A stretch of DNA of 10,811 nt from Anaerolineales bacterium (GTDB taxonomy: Bacteria; Chloroflexota; Anaerolineae; Anaerolineales; Anaerolineaceae), in assembly GCA_020060485.1 (NCBI GenBank), contig JAGVAB010000009.1:1-10811 (forward strand), given 5' to 3'. This document shows positions 1 through 6,756 of this stretch, in pieces. The position numbers were made by a program, and so were the translations under genes. Below the pieces are notes generated by a model that was given only the letters and a program-made list of their open reading frames with translations, did no database searches and was not told the origin of the DNA. Position 1 is the stretch's first letter; the number at the start of each line of letters is the position of its first letter.

Positions 1-1443
1 TTCCACCAGGTTGAAGAGCACCTGGCGCAGGCGCCCGGGGTCACCTTTGAGCAGGGTTGGCGTGCCCGGCGTGACCAGACCGGCGATCTCCAGCCCTTTG
101 GCTTCAGCATGGCTGGCCAGGGTGTGGAGCACATTCTCCAACACGGAACGCAGTTCAAAGTCAATGTTTTCCAGCACCAGCCGCCCGGCCCGGATGCGGG
201 AGAAGTCCAGAATGTCATTTAGCAGGCGCATCAAGGATTGCGAGCTTTCCCGGGCGTTGAGCAGGAAGTGATACTGTTCATCGGTCAGGTCGGTATCCAG
301 GGCCAGATTGATCATGCCGATGATGCCATTCATCGGGGTGCGGATCTCGTGGCTCATGTTCGCCAGAAATTCGCTCTTGGCCTGATTAGCGGCTTCGGCT
401 TCCTGGCGGGCGCGCACCAGCTCGGTGATGTCCAGATACAGCTCCAGGATGCCTACCATTTCCTTTTCCACCAGAACCGGTACGCCCAGCATTTCCACAT
501 CGGCCTGAGTGCCGTCCTTGCGGGTGCGCTGGCCGATGTATTTCACCGTTTGCCCGTCAAGGATCTTGCGGGTGTAAGTCAGGGCTTCCACAGTTCCGTT
601 GGGGTCCTGGGTGAAGAGCAGATCAGGGCCGTGGTGCAGCAGTTCTTGCCGAGAGTAACCGAACAGCTTCTCAAAAGCCGGGTTGCAGGAAAGTACATTT
701 TGCTGCAAATCCATGGTGAGAATGGCCACCGGGCTGTTGCTGACCAGCGCTTCCAGAAATTCCTTCTGCTGGCGGATGATGGCTTCTGCTTTTTTGCGGT
801 CCGAGATGTTGCGAATGGTGAAGATAGTACTGAGAACTTCATCGCCCTCGATCTTGACCGAGTATTGCGAGATGTCGTACCAGCCTTCCTTGCCAGGCAG
901 GCGGGTTTCGCCTTTGAGCAAAACCATGTTTCGTTTGCTGCTGGGATCGCCGAACAAAACCTCATCCACCGGTTTTTTGATCACACCTTGAAAGGTGGTG
1001 CCCAACCAGCGTACGGCGGCCATATTGGCGCGCGACACGTTTCCGTGTTGATCGACTACCAGGATGGCATCCTGCACCGTATCAAATACGGTTTCCCATT
1101 CGCGTTTGCCGCGGCTGATGACCTTTTCCAGTTGATCGAAATCGGTATTTTCACTGCGCAGGGTTTGGTTTTCCTGAATGATAGCATTCGCTTCCTGACG
1201 GGCTTTATCCACCGGTGTGCCCAGCAGACGCGAAAAGCCACCCAGAATGACCGGCGACAGAAGGATAAGGATGTGGATTGGGCGCGTTTTGATCTCTTGC
1301 CAGAATAATCTGAAGGTGACGTTCCCCCCCAGGCCGGATCGAAGCAGAATCAAATCGAGTAGGATGAAAACAATCCCCAGAAGTGCCCCAAAAACAGTGT
1401 AGCGATTGGCAAGATTTTTAAACCAGTCGATCAATTTTTGCAT
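1..1443 (-). CDS. Membrane-anchored PAS-PAS sensor histidine kinase (partial, C-terminus beyond the window)
   Basis: This is the input half of a two-component sensor kinase, which would autophosphorylate on histidine and pass the phosphate to a response regulator. The open frame reads from ATG at 1443 to base 1 without a stop (481 residues). Two hydrophobic segments (about residues 16-35 and 55-73) anchor it in the membrane with almost no external loop. A short coiled-coil-like stretch follows (about 78-110), then a PAS domain (about 112-218) ending in [11 protein letters not shown] and a second PAS domain (about 228-345) ending in [17 protein letters not shown]. The dimerisation/phosphoacceptor box reads [16 protein letters not shown] with His365. 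The last visible residues, [15 protein letters not shown], lie just before the expected N-box of the ATPase domain, which is outside the window, as would be any fused receiver domain. The H-box style is typical of hybrid kinases (inference). An AGGGG ribosome site lies 8 nt before the start. The signal sensed is unknown, and no response regulator is in view. Confidence 0.95.
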   Translation of the reverse strand, partial: MQKLIDWFKNLANRYTVFGALLGIVFILLDLILLRSGLGGNVTFRLFWQEIKTRPIHILILLSPVILGGFSRLLGTPVDKARQEANAIIQENQTLRSENTDFDQLEKVISRGKREWETVFDTVQDAILVVDQHGNVSRANMAAVRWLGTTFQGVIKKPVDEVLFGDPSSKRNMVLLKGETRLPGKEGWYDISQYSVKIEGDEVLSTIFTIRNISDRKKAEAIIRQQKEFLEALVSNSPVAILTMDLQQNVLSCNPAFEKLFGYSRQELLHHGPDLLFTQDPNGTVEALTYTRKILDGQTVKYIGQRTRKDGTQADVEMLGVPVLVEKEMVGILELYLDITELVRARQEAEAANQAKSEFLANMSHEIRTPMNGIIGMINLALDTDLTDEQYHFLLNARESSQSLMRLLNDILDFSRIRAGRLVLENIDFELRSVLENVLHTLASHAEAKGLEIAGLVTPGTPTLLKGDPGRLRQVLFNLVE

Positions 1444-1542
1444 ACCCGGGTCCCCTGTAATGGAAAACCTTTCATAGAAAGAGTTTTTCTCTGCAATCGG
1501 CTAGATCCCCCCTGTTTCATTGAGGGCCGTTTCCTGAAGTTA

Positions 1543-1572
1543 ATTATACATGCTTTAGATGGAACTTGGGAA
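1543..1572 (-). promoter_or_regulatory. Putative sigma-70-type promoter for the histidine kinase
   Basis: On the minus strand an exact TATAAT -10 box (1543-1548) is preceded, 18 bp away, by TTCCCA (1567-1572), a 4-of-6 match to the -35 consensus. It lies just after the stop codon of the CAP lipoprotein gene and about 100 bp upstream of the kinase start. This suggests the kinase has its own promoter and a leader of roughly 90 nt. I see no clear terminator between the two genes, so read-through is also possible. Confidence 0.5.
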
Positions 1573-1576
1573 AGCA

Positions 1577-2932
1577 TTACGGACGGCTGAAAACAAGCGT
1601 ATAGTAGCCGCCATAGGTGCTGGCAGCACTGTACACGTAGCCAATACCGATCTTGGTGTAAGCCGGATCAAGAATATTGCTGCGGTGGACCTGACTGCCC
1701 ATCCACCAGTCAAATGCTCCTTGCGGGGAGCCGCCGAAAGCCGGGTTGCCGACATAGATATTCTCGCTGGCGCGGGTATAGGCCAGCCCCTGGGTGGTAA
1801 TGCGGGTATTCCAGGTGGAGCTATCCGAGCCATTGTGGCCCACAAAATCCTGGCAGGCCATGTCAATGCTGTGCACCAGGGCGGCTTTGGAAAGCTGGCT
1901 GTTCAGGCTGTATGCTTTCAGCCCTTGCTGGCTGCGGGCAGCGTTGATCAGTTCCAGTACCTGGGCTTCCACATCGCTTTGCTGCATATAGGTGCAGCTT
2001 TCTGTGATGGGGGTTGTGGATGCGGTTGGCTGGCCGCGGCCGGGACTGCGCACGCCGATTTTGATCCACATCAATCCCGTCCGCTTGTGCCCCACGCCAA
2101 AGGTTTCGCCGCTGGCTGCCTGGAACTGCCAGTAGCCGGTGTAGGCGCCTGCCTGCGCCGGGGCGGTAAGCTGAACCGAGATGTCAACAATCTCACCGGG
2201 AGCGACAGGTGGTATGGGATTGGAGATGGCGGCTTTCATCAGATCGCCGCTGGCATACACCAGGGCATAGCCGGAATCCCATGAGCAGCTGCCTTCGTTG
2301 CGCACCCGCCAGGTTTTGGTGAAGGACTGGTTGGCATCCAGGGCTGTGCCGTCCGGGATGGTAACGTCATCGTAGAAAGCGGCTTTGTTGATGCAGTCGG
2401 TTTGCGGCGTGGCAGCTGCTGTTGGGCCGGCGACCGGATCCGCAGCCGATGGTGTGGTCGGCGTGGGGTTTGCTTGTGGTTCAACCGGTGGAGCAGTCGG
2501 TTCGGCAGCCGGCGTTTCGCTGGACAGCGCGGGGGTGGGTTGCGCAACTGTGCCGGGAGGATTGTATTGTGTCTTGACCTCGCCAGCCTGAATGGTTAAC
2601 GGCCCAGCCGGCAGGCCGCTTGGATCAAGGCTGACAATGGACTCAAAAGGGAATGAACCCCCGTGGCAGTTTTCTGTCTGCCTGGTTTGGGTTTGCAGGA
2701 AAATGTTGATCTGGTTGCCGCTCTGTTCGATTTGCTCAACACTGACACCCAGACAATTGTTTTCCAGGCGGCCGCGCACGATCACGATCAGCGGTGCGCC
2801 TTCTACCGCGGGGGGCAGCACTTCCAGGGTTTCGATGGCAGAGGGTGTGCCGCTGGCAGGCGGCAATTGGGCTGCACAGCCGGCGGCCAGCAGAATAACT
2901 AGCGATAGGCACAGCACCCGTTGAGGAGACAT
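1577..2932 (-). CDS. Surface lipoprotein with NBR1-type Ig-like domain and C-terminal CAP (SCP/PR1-like) domain
   Basis: A 451-residue predicted exported lipoprotein. It starts with a lipoprotein signal peptide whose lipobox is LAAGC, with Cys19 as the lipidated residue. A small beta-rich region follows (about 33-125, with Cys60 and Cys89), then a Pro/Thr/Ala linker (about 126-178). The NBR1-type Ig-like domain (about 183-295) is recognisable from FTKTWRVRNEGSCSW, the PPVAPGEIVDISV strand and GAYTGYWQF. A second short linker leads to a CAP domain (about 320-450) with LINAARSQQGL, His354, FVGHNG, ASENIYVG, HRSNILDPAYTKIGIG and the closing TLVFSRP. The role of bacterial CAP domains is poorly defined; cell-surface or peptidoglycan-associated functions are proposed. 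The frame is open up to 3007, but ATG 2932 is chosen because GGAGGA lies 4 nt ahead and the signal peptide begins there. It has a strong promoter of its own. Confidence 0.93.
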   Translation of the reverse strand: MSPQRVLCLSLVILLAAGCAAQLPPASGTPSAIETLEVLPPAVEGAPLIVIVRGRLENNCLGVSVEQIEQSGNQINIFLQTQTRQTENCHGGSFPFESIVSLDPSGLPAGPLTIQAGEVKTQYNPPGTVAQPTPALSSETPAAEPTAPPVEPQANPTPTTPSAADPVAGPTAAATPQTDCINKAAFYDDVTIPDGTALDANQSFTKTWRVRNEGSCSWDSGYALVYASGDLMKAAISNPIPPVAPGEIVDISVQLTAPAQAGAYTGYWQFQAASGETFGVGHKRTGLMWIKIGVRSPGRGQPTASTTPITESCTYMQQSDVEAQVLELINAARSQQGLKAYSLNSQLSKAALVHSIDMACQDFVGHNGSDSSTWNTRITTQGLAYTRASENIYVGNPAFGGSPQGAFDWWMGSQVHRSNILDPAYTKIGIGYVYSAASTYGGYYTLVFSRP

Positions 2933-3019
2933 GTTTTCCTCCAGCCGGATTTGCTCTGGGCCATCCCATGCTGCGCACCAATAATGAGTGGATGCTGTGA
3001 GGAACAAATCCGTTCTTAC

Positions 3020-3048
3020 ATTATAGAGAATTCCGGAGGAGCTGTCAA
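3020..3048 (-). promoter_or_regulatory. Perfect-consensus sigma-70 promoter for the CAP lipoprotein gene
   Basis: On the minus strand TTGACA (3043-3048) is followed by a 17-bp spacer and TATAAT (3020-3025). Both hexamers and the spacing match the housekeeping consensus exactly. Transcription would start near 3013, giving a leader of about 80 nt before the ATG at 2932. The promoter lies just past the stop codon of the upstream methyltransferase-like gene, so the lipoprotein is expected to be transcribed independently and strongly. Confidence 0.85.
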
Positions 3049-3062
3049 AAAGGGATTTAAAC

Positions 3063-3614
3063 TCAAAAAATATAGGGGATCATTGCCCTGGTGCGTTTCA
3101 TGTAATCCTGATAGCCTTCGGTGTTCTCCATTAAGAATTTTTCTTCAATCCGGATACGCAAGATGATACCCACTACGCCTGCCGCAGCCACCAGCCAGGA
3201 GAATCGGCCTGCCAGGAAGACCGGGCATGCCAGGTATAGCAGCAGGTTGCCCAGGTAAAGCGGGTGGCGGATGGTGCGGTACAGGCCGCTTTCCACGAAA
3301 CTGCGGTTTTCGCGTTCCTGCAGGAACATGGAAAAATGCCGGCCGAGGTCCAGATGGGCCTTGCCGCGCACCAGTGTGGCTGCCAGAAAGAGCAGCCCGC
3401 CGGGGATATAGTTCCATATGCCGGGCGTGGCGCCCAGATAGGCGAATTCCAGCACCGGCGTCAGCAACACCAGATAATACGGCACCACGATCAGCCACAC
3501 GCTGGCATCCCGGGACATTTTGTTCTTGAGCGAACCGCTCTTGAGCATGGCTGCATTTTCCACCAATTTGTAAATGACAAAGCAGAGCGCATAAGCAACA
3601 ATCGGGTTTTCCAT
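3063..3614 (-). CDS. Isoprenylcysteine carboxyl methyltransferase-like (ICMT/PEMT-type) integral membrane protein
   Basis: A 183-residue polytopic membrane protein with hydrophobic segments at about 3-22, 37-60, 67-84 and 122-153. The C-terminal half carries the family signature: GLYRTIRHPLYLGN (110-123), then RIRIEEKFL (153-161) and a GYQDYMKRT tail. In characterised ICMT and phospholipid N-methyltransferases this part binds S-adenosylmethionine and catalyses methyl transfer. Bacterial members are common and most have no known substrate, so a lipid or isoprenoid methyl acceptor is only an inference. The length is normal and nothing looks broken. The start at 3614 is the first ATG of the frame. 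Its ribosome site is weak (AAAAGG about 9 nt upstream), so the exact start is less certain than the identity. No neighbour points to a pathway. Confidence 0.85.
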   Translation of the reverse strand: MENPIVAYALCFVIYKLVENAAMLKSGSLKNKMSRDASVWLIVVPYYLVLLTPVLEFAYLGATPGIWNYIPGGLLFLAATLVRGKAHLDLGRHFSMFLQERENRSFVESGLYRTIRHPLYLGNLLLYLACPVFLAGRFSWLVAAAGVVGIILRIRIEEKFLMENTEGYQDYMKRTRAMIPYIF

Positions 3615-3667
3615 TTATTCAAGCCTTTTTGGGCAGGTTCGGGACGGATCACAGCATTCTATAACGC

Positions 3668-3697
3668 CCAGAGTCAGGGATGCCGCCCTGACTCTGG
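3668..3697. terminator. 12-bp perfect hairpin between glycosidase and methyltransferase-like genes
   Basis: CCAGAGTCAGGG (3668-3679) and its exact reverse complement (3686-3697) flank a 6-nt loop. It lies downstream of the glycosidase stop (3842) and upstream of the methyltransferase-like start (3614). It could terminate glycosidase transcription. Neither side carries a good T-run, so it may not be a classical intrinsic terminator. If the -10 box at 3741-3746 is used, the hairpin lies in the leader of the downstream gene. Confidence 0.5.
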
Positions 3698-3740
3698 TAT
3701 TTGGAGAAGAAAAGGAGAAATTGCCCTTTTCGGACTGTCC

Positions 3741-3746
3741 ATTATA
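3741..3746 (-). promoter_or_regulatory. Possible -10 box for the methyltransferase-like gene
   Basis: The minus strand has an exact TATAAT at 3741-3746, about 125 bp upstream of the gene starting at 3614. No convincing -35 hexamer lies at 16-18 bp; the nearest TTGTCA is about 23 bp upstream, which is too far. This is a weak call based on one hexamer. Confidence 0.3.
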
Positions 3747-3814
3747 AATGGATTTTGAAATAACTCACCTGACAATTGGCCTACGTTTTGCCATGTATTT
3801 CATCCTGATTTGAA

Positions 3815-3862
3815 GCGTCAATCAACCTGACGCATACTGCGTCAATCAACCTGACGCAGTAT
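3815..3862. repeat. In-frame tandem duplication of the glycosidase 3' end, forming a hairpin over the stop codon
   Basis: The 20-mer GCGTCAATCAACCTGACGCA occurs at 3815-3834 and again at 3839-3858, a period of 24 bp. The right-hand copy contains the last codons (Arg-Gln-Val-Asp-stop) of the glycosidase; the left-hand copy repeats them, still in frame, after the stop. Each unit has an internal 6-bp inverted repeat (GCGTCA/TGACGC). Together they create a perfect 11-bp-arm hairpin, ATACTGCGTCA (3834-3844) with TGACGCAGTAT (3852-3862), which spans the stop codon. It may help end transcription or protect the mRNA 3' end (inference). Confidence 0.8.
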
Positions 3863-5191
3863 CCGCCCCCAGAAGGCAGGGATTTCCAGCTTCAGGCTGG
3901 CGCCATTGGCGCTGAATTCTTCCCCGGGGTTGAGCACATCCTCCCAGCGGCCGGACAGTTGGCAGGCAATGCTTGCCGGCTGGCTGGCGCTGTTGACCGC
4001 CACCAGCAGGCTTTCGTCACCACTCTGACGCAGGAAGGCCAGTTGCTCGTGCTGCACCAGCACCTGCCGGTAGCTGCCGCGTTGCAAGGTGGACGAAGAG
4101 CGGCGCAAGGCGGCCAGACGCCGGATAACTGCGGCAAGTTCAGGTTGTTGGGCCATGCGGCTGGATTCAGCCAGGTCCAGTATCGGACGCAGATCGGCAT
4201 CGCTGTGTCCATTCTTCTTTCCGGGCAGTCCCCACTCGCTGCCGTAATAAATGGATGGCACCCCCGGCATGCTGAAAAGCAGGATGTGCAGCGGGTAGGT
4301 GTGTGCCGGTTCTTCTAGCACGCTGGCCAGGCGGTTCACATCGTGGTTATCAACAAAGTTGTACAACCCAAGGCTGCGATAGATGCCGCCCTCGGCGAAT
4401 TGGCGGTTGAGGGCATAGGCGATCTCAAAATAGTTTTGGTCATTGTGACTGGAATACAGCCCTTTGTAGCACTCGTAATTGGTGACCGAGTCCAGCATGT
4501 CCGGGTTGGCCCATTGGCGATAGTCACCGTGCACCACTTCACCCATCAGCCAGAAATCGGAGCGCTGCTGGCGGCAGTGGGCAGACAGGGTTTGCAGAAA
4601 ACCCCTGTCGACCACGTCCGCCGCGTCCAGGCGCAGGCCGTCGATTTCGAAACGCTGCATCCAGCTGCTGACGGCCAGCAGCAGGTGCTCGACCACCGCC
4701 GGGTTGTGCAGGTTGAGCTTGACCAGATCATAATGCCCGGCCCAGCCTTCATACTGGAAGGGGTCGCCATACGGGCTTTGCCCCTCAAAACGCAGATTTG
4801 CGAACCAGCCGCAATAGTCCGAAGCTGCCCCGCGGGCTTGCACGTCGCGGAAGGCCCAGAAATCACGGCCCACATGGTTGAAGACCCCGTCCAGGATCAG
4901 GCGCATGCCGCGCCGGTGCACCTCGGCGGCAAAGGCGGCCAGAGTATCATCGGTTCCCAGGCGGCGGTCAACGTGGAAATAGTCGGCTGTATCGTAGCCG
5001 TGGGCTGTGGATTCAAACAACGGCCCCAGGTAGAGGGCATTTGCTCCCAGCCACTGGATGTGGTCCAGCCAGGCATAGAGCTGCTCCAGGCGCGGCACGG
5101 GAGCAGCGTGCAAGTCGTTGCAGGGCGGGGCGCCGGTCAACCCCAGAGGGTAAATGTGATAGAAAATGCTTTCTTCAGTCCAGTGCGGCAT
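3842..5191 (-). CDS. GH13 alpha-amylase-family glycosidase, cytoplasmic
   Basis: A 449-residue enzyme of glycoside hydrolase family 13, expected to act on alpha-glucosidic bonds of maltodextrin-like oligosaccharides in the cytoplasm, since no signal peptide is seen. The conserved barrel regions are present: DGVFNH (101-106), GLRLDAAD with nucleophile Asp189, LMGEVV with acid/base Glu218, and FVDNHD with Asp284. A small beta-rich C-terminal domain ends at the stop. The length is short for the family but complete; specificity (amylase, cyclomaltodextrinase or neopullulanase-like) cannot be assigned. The frame stays open to 5332, but ATG 5191 is chosen because AAGGAG (5198-5203) lies 6 nt ahead and homologous sequence begins with WTEESIFYHIYPLG. 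Upstream are a TetR-type operator (5209-5222) and the tetR gene, which probably controls it. The 3' end is duplicated and forms a hairpin. Confidence 0.93.
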   Translation of the reverse strand: MPHWTEESIFYHIYPLGLTGAPPCNDLHAAPVPRLEQLYAWLDHIQWLGANALYLGPLFESTAHGYDTADYFHVDRRLGTDDTLAAFAAEVHRRGMRLILDGVFNHVGRDFWAFRDVQARGAASDYCGWFANLRFEGQSPYGDPFQYEGWAGHYDLVKLNLHNPAVVEHLLLAVSSWMQRFEIDGLRLDAADVVDRGFLQTLSAHCRQQRSDFWLMGEVVHGDYRQWANPDMLDSVTNYECYKGLYSSHNDQNYFEIAYALNRQFAEGGIYRSLGLYNFVDNHDVNRLASVLEEPAHTYPLHILLFSMPGVPSIYYGSEWGLPGKKNGHSDADLRPILDLAESSRMAQQPELAAVIRRLAALRRSSSTLQRGSYRQVLVQHEQLAFLRQSGDESLLVAVNSASQPASIACQLSGRWEDVLNPGEEFSANGASLKLEIPAFWGRILRQVD

Positions 5192-5208
5192 GTTGAACTC
5201 CTTTTGTG

Positions 5209-5222
5209 TACCAATCGGTATA
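5209..5222 (-). promoter_or_regulatory. Putative TetR operator upstream of the glycosidase gene
   Basis: The minus-strand 14-mer TATACCGATTGGTA is identical to the core of the palindrome in the tetR promoter (6002-6015), including the asymmetric centre. It lies 5 nt upstream of the glycosidase ribosome binding site. A repressor bound here would block initiation or early elongation. The flanks diverge from the tetR site, so this may be a weaker site. I could not identify convincing promoter hexamers around it. Confidence 0.72.
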
Positions 5223-5268
5223 GTGTTGTGGTTAAAATTTTTTAGGCGGTGATGCCCAAGTTTTCTGC

Positions 5269-5362
5269 CGTTGCGAGGGTGACTGGCGACCGAAACAATC
5301 GCCACCACTGTGAATGTAGAGGAGATTGCCACACCCCCGCTCTGCCGGGGCTCGCAACGACA
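5269..5362. repeat. Structured intergenic repeat element with nested inverted repeats
   Basis: This lies between tetR (stop 5390) and the glycosidase (start 5191). The outer 9-bp arms CGTTGCGAG (5269-5277) and CTCGCAACG (5351-5359) enclose two smaller hairpins: TGGCGA/TCGCCA (5284-5289, 5299-5304) and CCCCG/CGGGG (5335-5339, 5346-5350). The right part (5321-5362) runs from GGAGATTGC to TCGCAACGACA, the same terminal pattern as the element at 6923-6998. A REP- or MITE-like dispersed repeat is likely. It may also act as the tetR 3' structure. Confidence 0.6.
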
Positions 5363-5389
5363 AAATCCCTTCCCAGTGAAAAAGCAATC

Positions 5390-5956
5390 TCACGAGTAGA
5401 TACCATGTTGAAACTGATGCACGGCCCGGTAGACCAGATCATCGTTCAAGGTCAGATCGCCGTTATGGGCAAAGCTGATATAAGTGTTGAGCATGCCCAG
5501 CAAGGTGGCGGCATAGGTTTTGTGGCGGCCGCGCATATTGCCATGGTCATTGGCGGCCTGCTCAAAGACGGTTTCCAGCAGGCTGTGCAGGCGCACCCAC
5601 ACCGGACGGGCGGCCTGAGCCGGGAGGCTGTCCGGCGGGGCGAAGCTCAGCGAAAGCAGCAGGCGGTAGACCTGCGGCTGTTCGAGTGCAAAACCAAAGA
5701 CCGCCCGGGTGATGTTTTCCAGGCACAGGGTCAGGTCGCCGGCATACGGCAGCACTTCGTGCAGTTTCAGGAATAAAGGCGCCATGCGTTCTGCCAGCAG
5801 TGTGTCCAGCAGGCCGCGTTTGCTGCCGAAGTAATGATAGAGGGTGGGCTTGGTCACCCCGGCGGCATCCACAATCTCCTGCACGCCCACCGCGTTATAG
5901 CCCTGGGCGGTGAACAAATTCAATGCACAATCCAGCAGAGTGGTACGGTTATCCAT
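5390..5956 (-). CDS. TetR/AcrR-family transcriptional repressor
   Basis: A 188-residue one-component regulator. The N-terminal DNA-binding domain shows the family layout: TTLLDCALNLFTAQGYNAV as the first helix, then a helix-turn-helix at about residues 24-43 (VQEIVDAAGVTKPTLYHYF) and GSKRGLLDTLL. The rest is a helical ligand/dimerisation domain with no recognisable ligand signature. TetR proteins bind palindromes as dimers and release DNA on binding a small molecule. The gene starts at ATG 5956 with AAGGGGA a few nt upstream. Its promoter contains a perfect palindrome (5992-6023), and the same core precedes the glycosidase gene downstream, so auto-repression and control of that enzyme are likely. 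A sugar or sugar-derived inducer would fit the target but is speculative. Confidence 0.93.
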   Translation of the reverse strand: MDNRTTLLDCALNLFTAQGYNAVGVQEIVDAAGVTKPTLYHYFGSKRGLLDTLLAERMAPLFLKLHEVLPYAGDLTLCLENITRAVFGFALEQPQVYRLLLSLSFAPPDSLPAQAARPVWVRLHSLLETVFEQAANDHGNMRGRHKTYAATLLGMLNTYISFAHNGDLTLNDDLVYRAVHQFQHGIYS

Positions 5957-5991
5957 ATTTTCCCCTTGTGCCTGTCATCATTGTATGCATA

Positions 5992-6023
5992 ACAGCCAGT
6001 ATACCAATCGGTATACTGGCTGT
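5992..6023. promoter_or_regulatory. TetR operator: perfect 14-bp-arm palindrome in the tetR promoter
   Basis: The arms ACAGCCAGTATACC (5992-6005) and GGTATACTGGCTGT (6010-6023) are exact reverse complements around a 4-bp centre. The palindrome covers the -10 box, the spacer and half of the -35 box of the tetR promoter. A dimer of the regulator bound here would exclude RNA polymerase. The centred ATACC...GGTAT layout resembles known TetR-family operators. Confidence 0.85.
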
Positions 6024-6026
6024 CAA
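5998..6026 (-). promoter_or_regulatory. Near-consensus sigma-70 promoter of tetR
   Basis: On the minus strand TTGACA (6021-6026, exact) is separated by 17 bp from TATACT (5998-6003, 5 of 6). The predicted transcript starts about 35-40 nt upstream of the tetR ATG at 5956. The embedded operator implies negative autoregulation. Confidence 0.85.
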
Positions 6027-6051
6027 GGGGTTTGCGGATATAAAACTACAG

Positions 6052-6486
6052 CTACTCGGGTTTGGTGATCCAGTTCCCCTCGGCATATACTTCTTTGTCG
6101 CCTTTCATCCTTTTGGCCGGAATGATGCAGAAGAAGCCGAAGACACCTTCTCCGGCGTTGATCAATTGGTGCCATTCGTTGCCGGGAATGTAAGCCACGT
6201 CCATCGGCTCAAGCTCGAATTGTTCATCGCCCATGTGGATGATGGCCTTGCCGCGTACGGCGATTACTCCATGATCGTGGGCGTGCTGCTCGCGGATGGA
6301 GTGCCCGCCGGGTTCAAGTTCAAAATAGCGCAAAGCAAAATTCTCGGTTTGTTCGCGCTGTCCGATCAGCCAGCGAATGCTGGCTCCTTTGGAAGCACCG
6401 GGTACATCGCCGTATTTGTGGTGGCGCTGGTTTTCCCAGTTGAAGGCGCCCTCGATCTCGCCCTGAAATTTGTTTATGAAACCCAT
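6052..6486 (-). CDS. Small single-domain cupin protein
   Basis: A 144-residue cupin_2-type beta-barrel protein. Cupin motif 1 is visible as GGHSIREQHAHDHGVIAVRG (60-79), with candidate metal ligands His68, His70 and His72. Motif 2 is YIPGNEWHQLINAG (99-112), with His106. The glutamate usual in motif 1 seems to be replaced (HGVIAV where relatives often have HEV), so metal binding may rely on histidines alone. Function cannot be assigned: such proteins include dioxygenases, isomerases and sugar-binding regulators. A GTG at 6510 would add eight residues, but the AAGGAG ribosome site lies inside that extension. It is 3 nt before ATG 6489 and 6 nt before ATG 6486, so 6486 is preferred. The gene is upstream of tetR in the same orientation, but tetR has its own regulated promoter. 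Confidence 0.85.
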   Translation of the reverse strand: MGFINKFQGEIEGAFNWENQRHHKYGDVPGASKGASIRWLIGQREQTENFALRYFELEPGGHSIREQHAHDHGVIAVRGKAIIHMGDEQFELEPMDVAYIPGNEWHQLINAGEGVFGFFCIIPAKRMKGDKEVYAEGNWITKPE

Positions 6487-6568
6487 CATGTTCTCCTTGT
6501 GATTGTTCACTGAACCGTTATTTGCCGAACTGTAACAGGCGGCTGGTCTTCAGCCGTATCCCGATTTC

Positions 6569-6597
6569 ATCTTATCGCGATCAAAGCATCTGGTCAA
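6569..6597 (-). promoter_or_regulatory. Probable promoter of the cupin gene
   Basis: On the minus strand TTGACC (6592-6597, 5 of 6) is followed by a 17-bp spacer and TAAGAT (6569-6574, 4 of 6). It is about 80 bp upstream of the chosen cupin start and ends just before the palindromic repeat block at 6606. Confidence 0.55.
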
Positions 6598-6605
6598 TAT
6601 GCCGG

Positions 6606-6744
6606 ATCCAGCAGCGTAGGGGCAGGTCATTGACCTGTCCGCAGTACCGCGTTCCCTGGGGCTGGAATTTGAATGGATGGGGAATGTTTGCATTGACAGG
6701 GCGGACAGGTTCGCTTCGCTGAACCTGTCCCTACGCTGCTGGAT
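6606..6744. repeat. Palindromic repeat element, copy 1, with 16-bp terminal inverted repeats
   Basis: The 119-bp core (6616-6734) is bounded by ATCCAGCAGCGTAGGG (6606-6621) and its exact reverse complement (6729-6744); with one mismatch the match continues to about 22 bp. Internally CAGGTCA/TGACCTG make a near-continuous palindrome at the left. GGACAGGTTC/GAACCTGTCC form a 10-bp hairpin with a GCTTCGCT loop at the right. No flanking target-site duplication is evident. There is no open frame of note, so if mobile it is a non-autonomous MITE-like element. Confidence 0.85.
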
Positions 6745-6756
6745 GACTTCCATCAT

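Noticed and set aside
238..1308. Long plus-strand open frame of 356 codons
   Set aside because: It is antisense to the histidine kinase, whose minus-strand frame shows clear PAS and H-box motifs. The plus-strand translation has no recognisable domain.
4343..5245. Plus-strand open frame of 300 codons
   Set aside because: It mirrors the glycosidase, which has all four GH13 regions on the minus strand.
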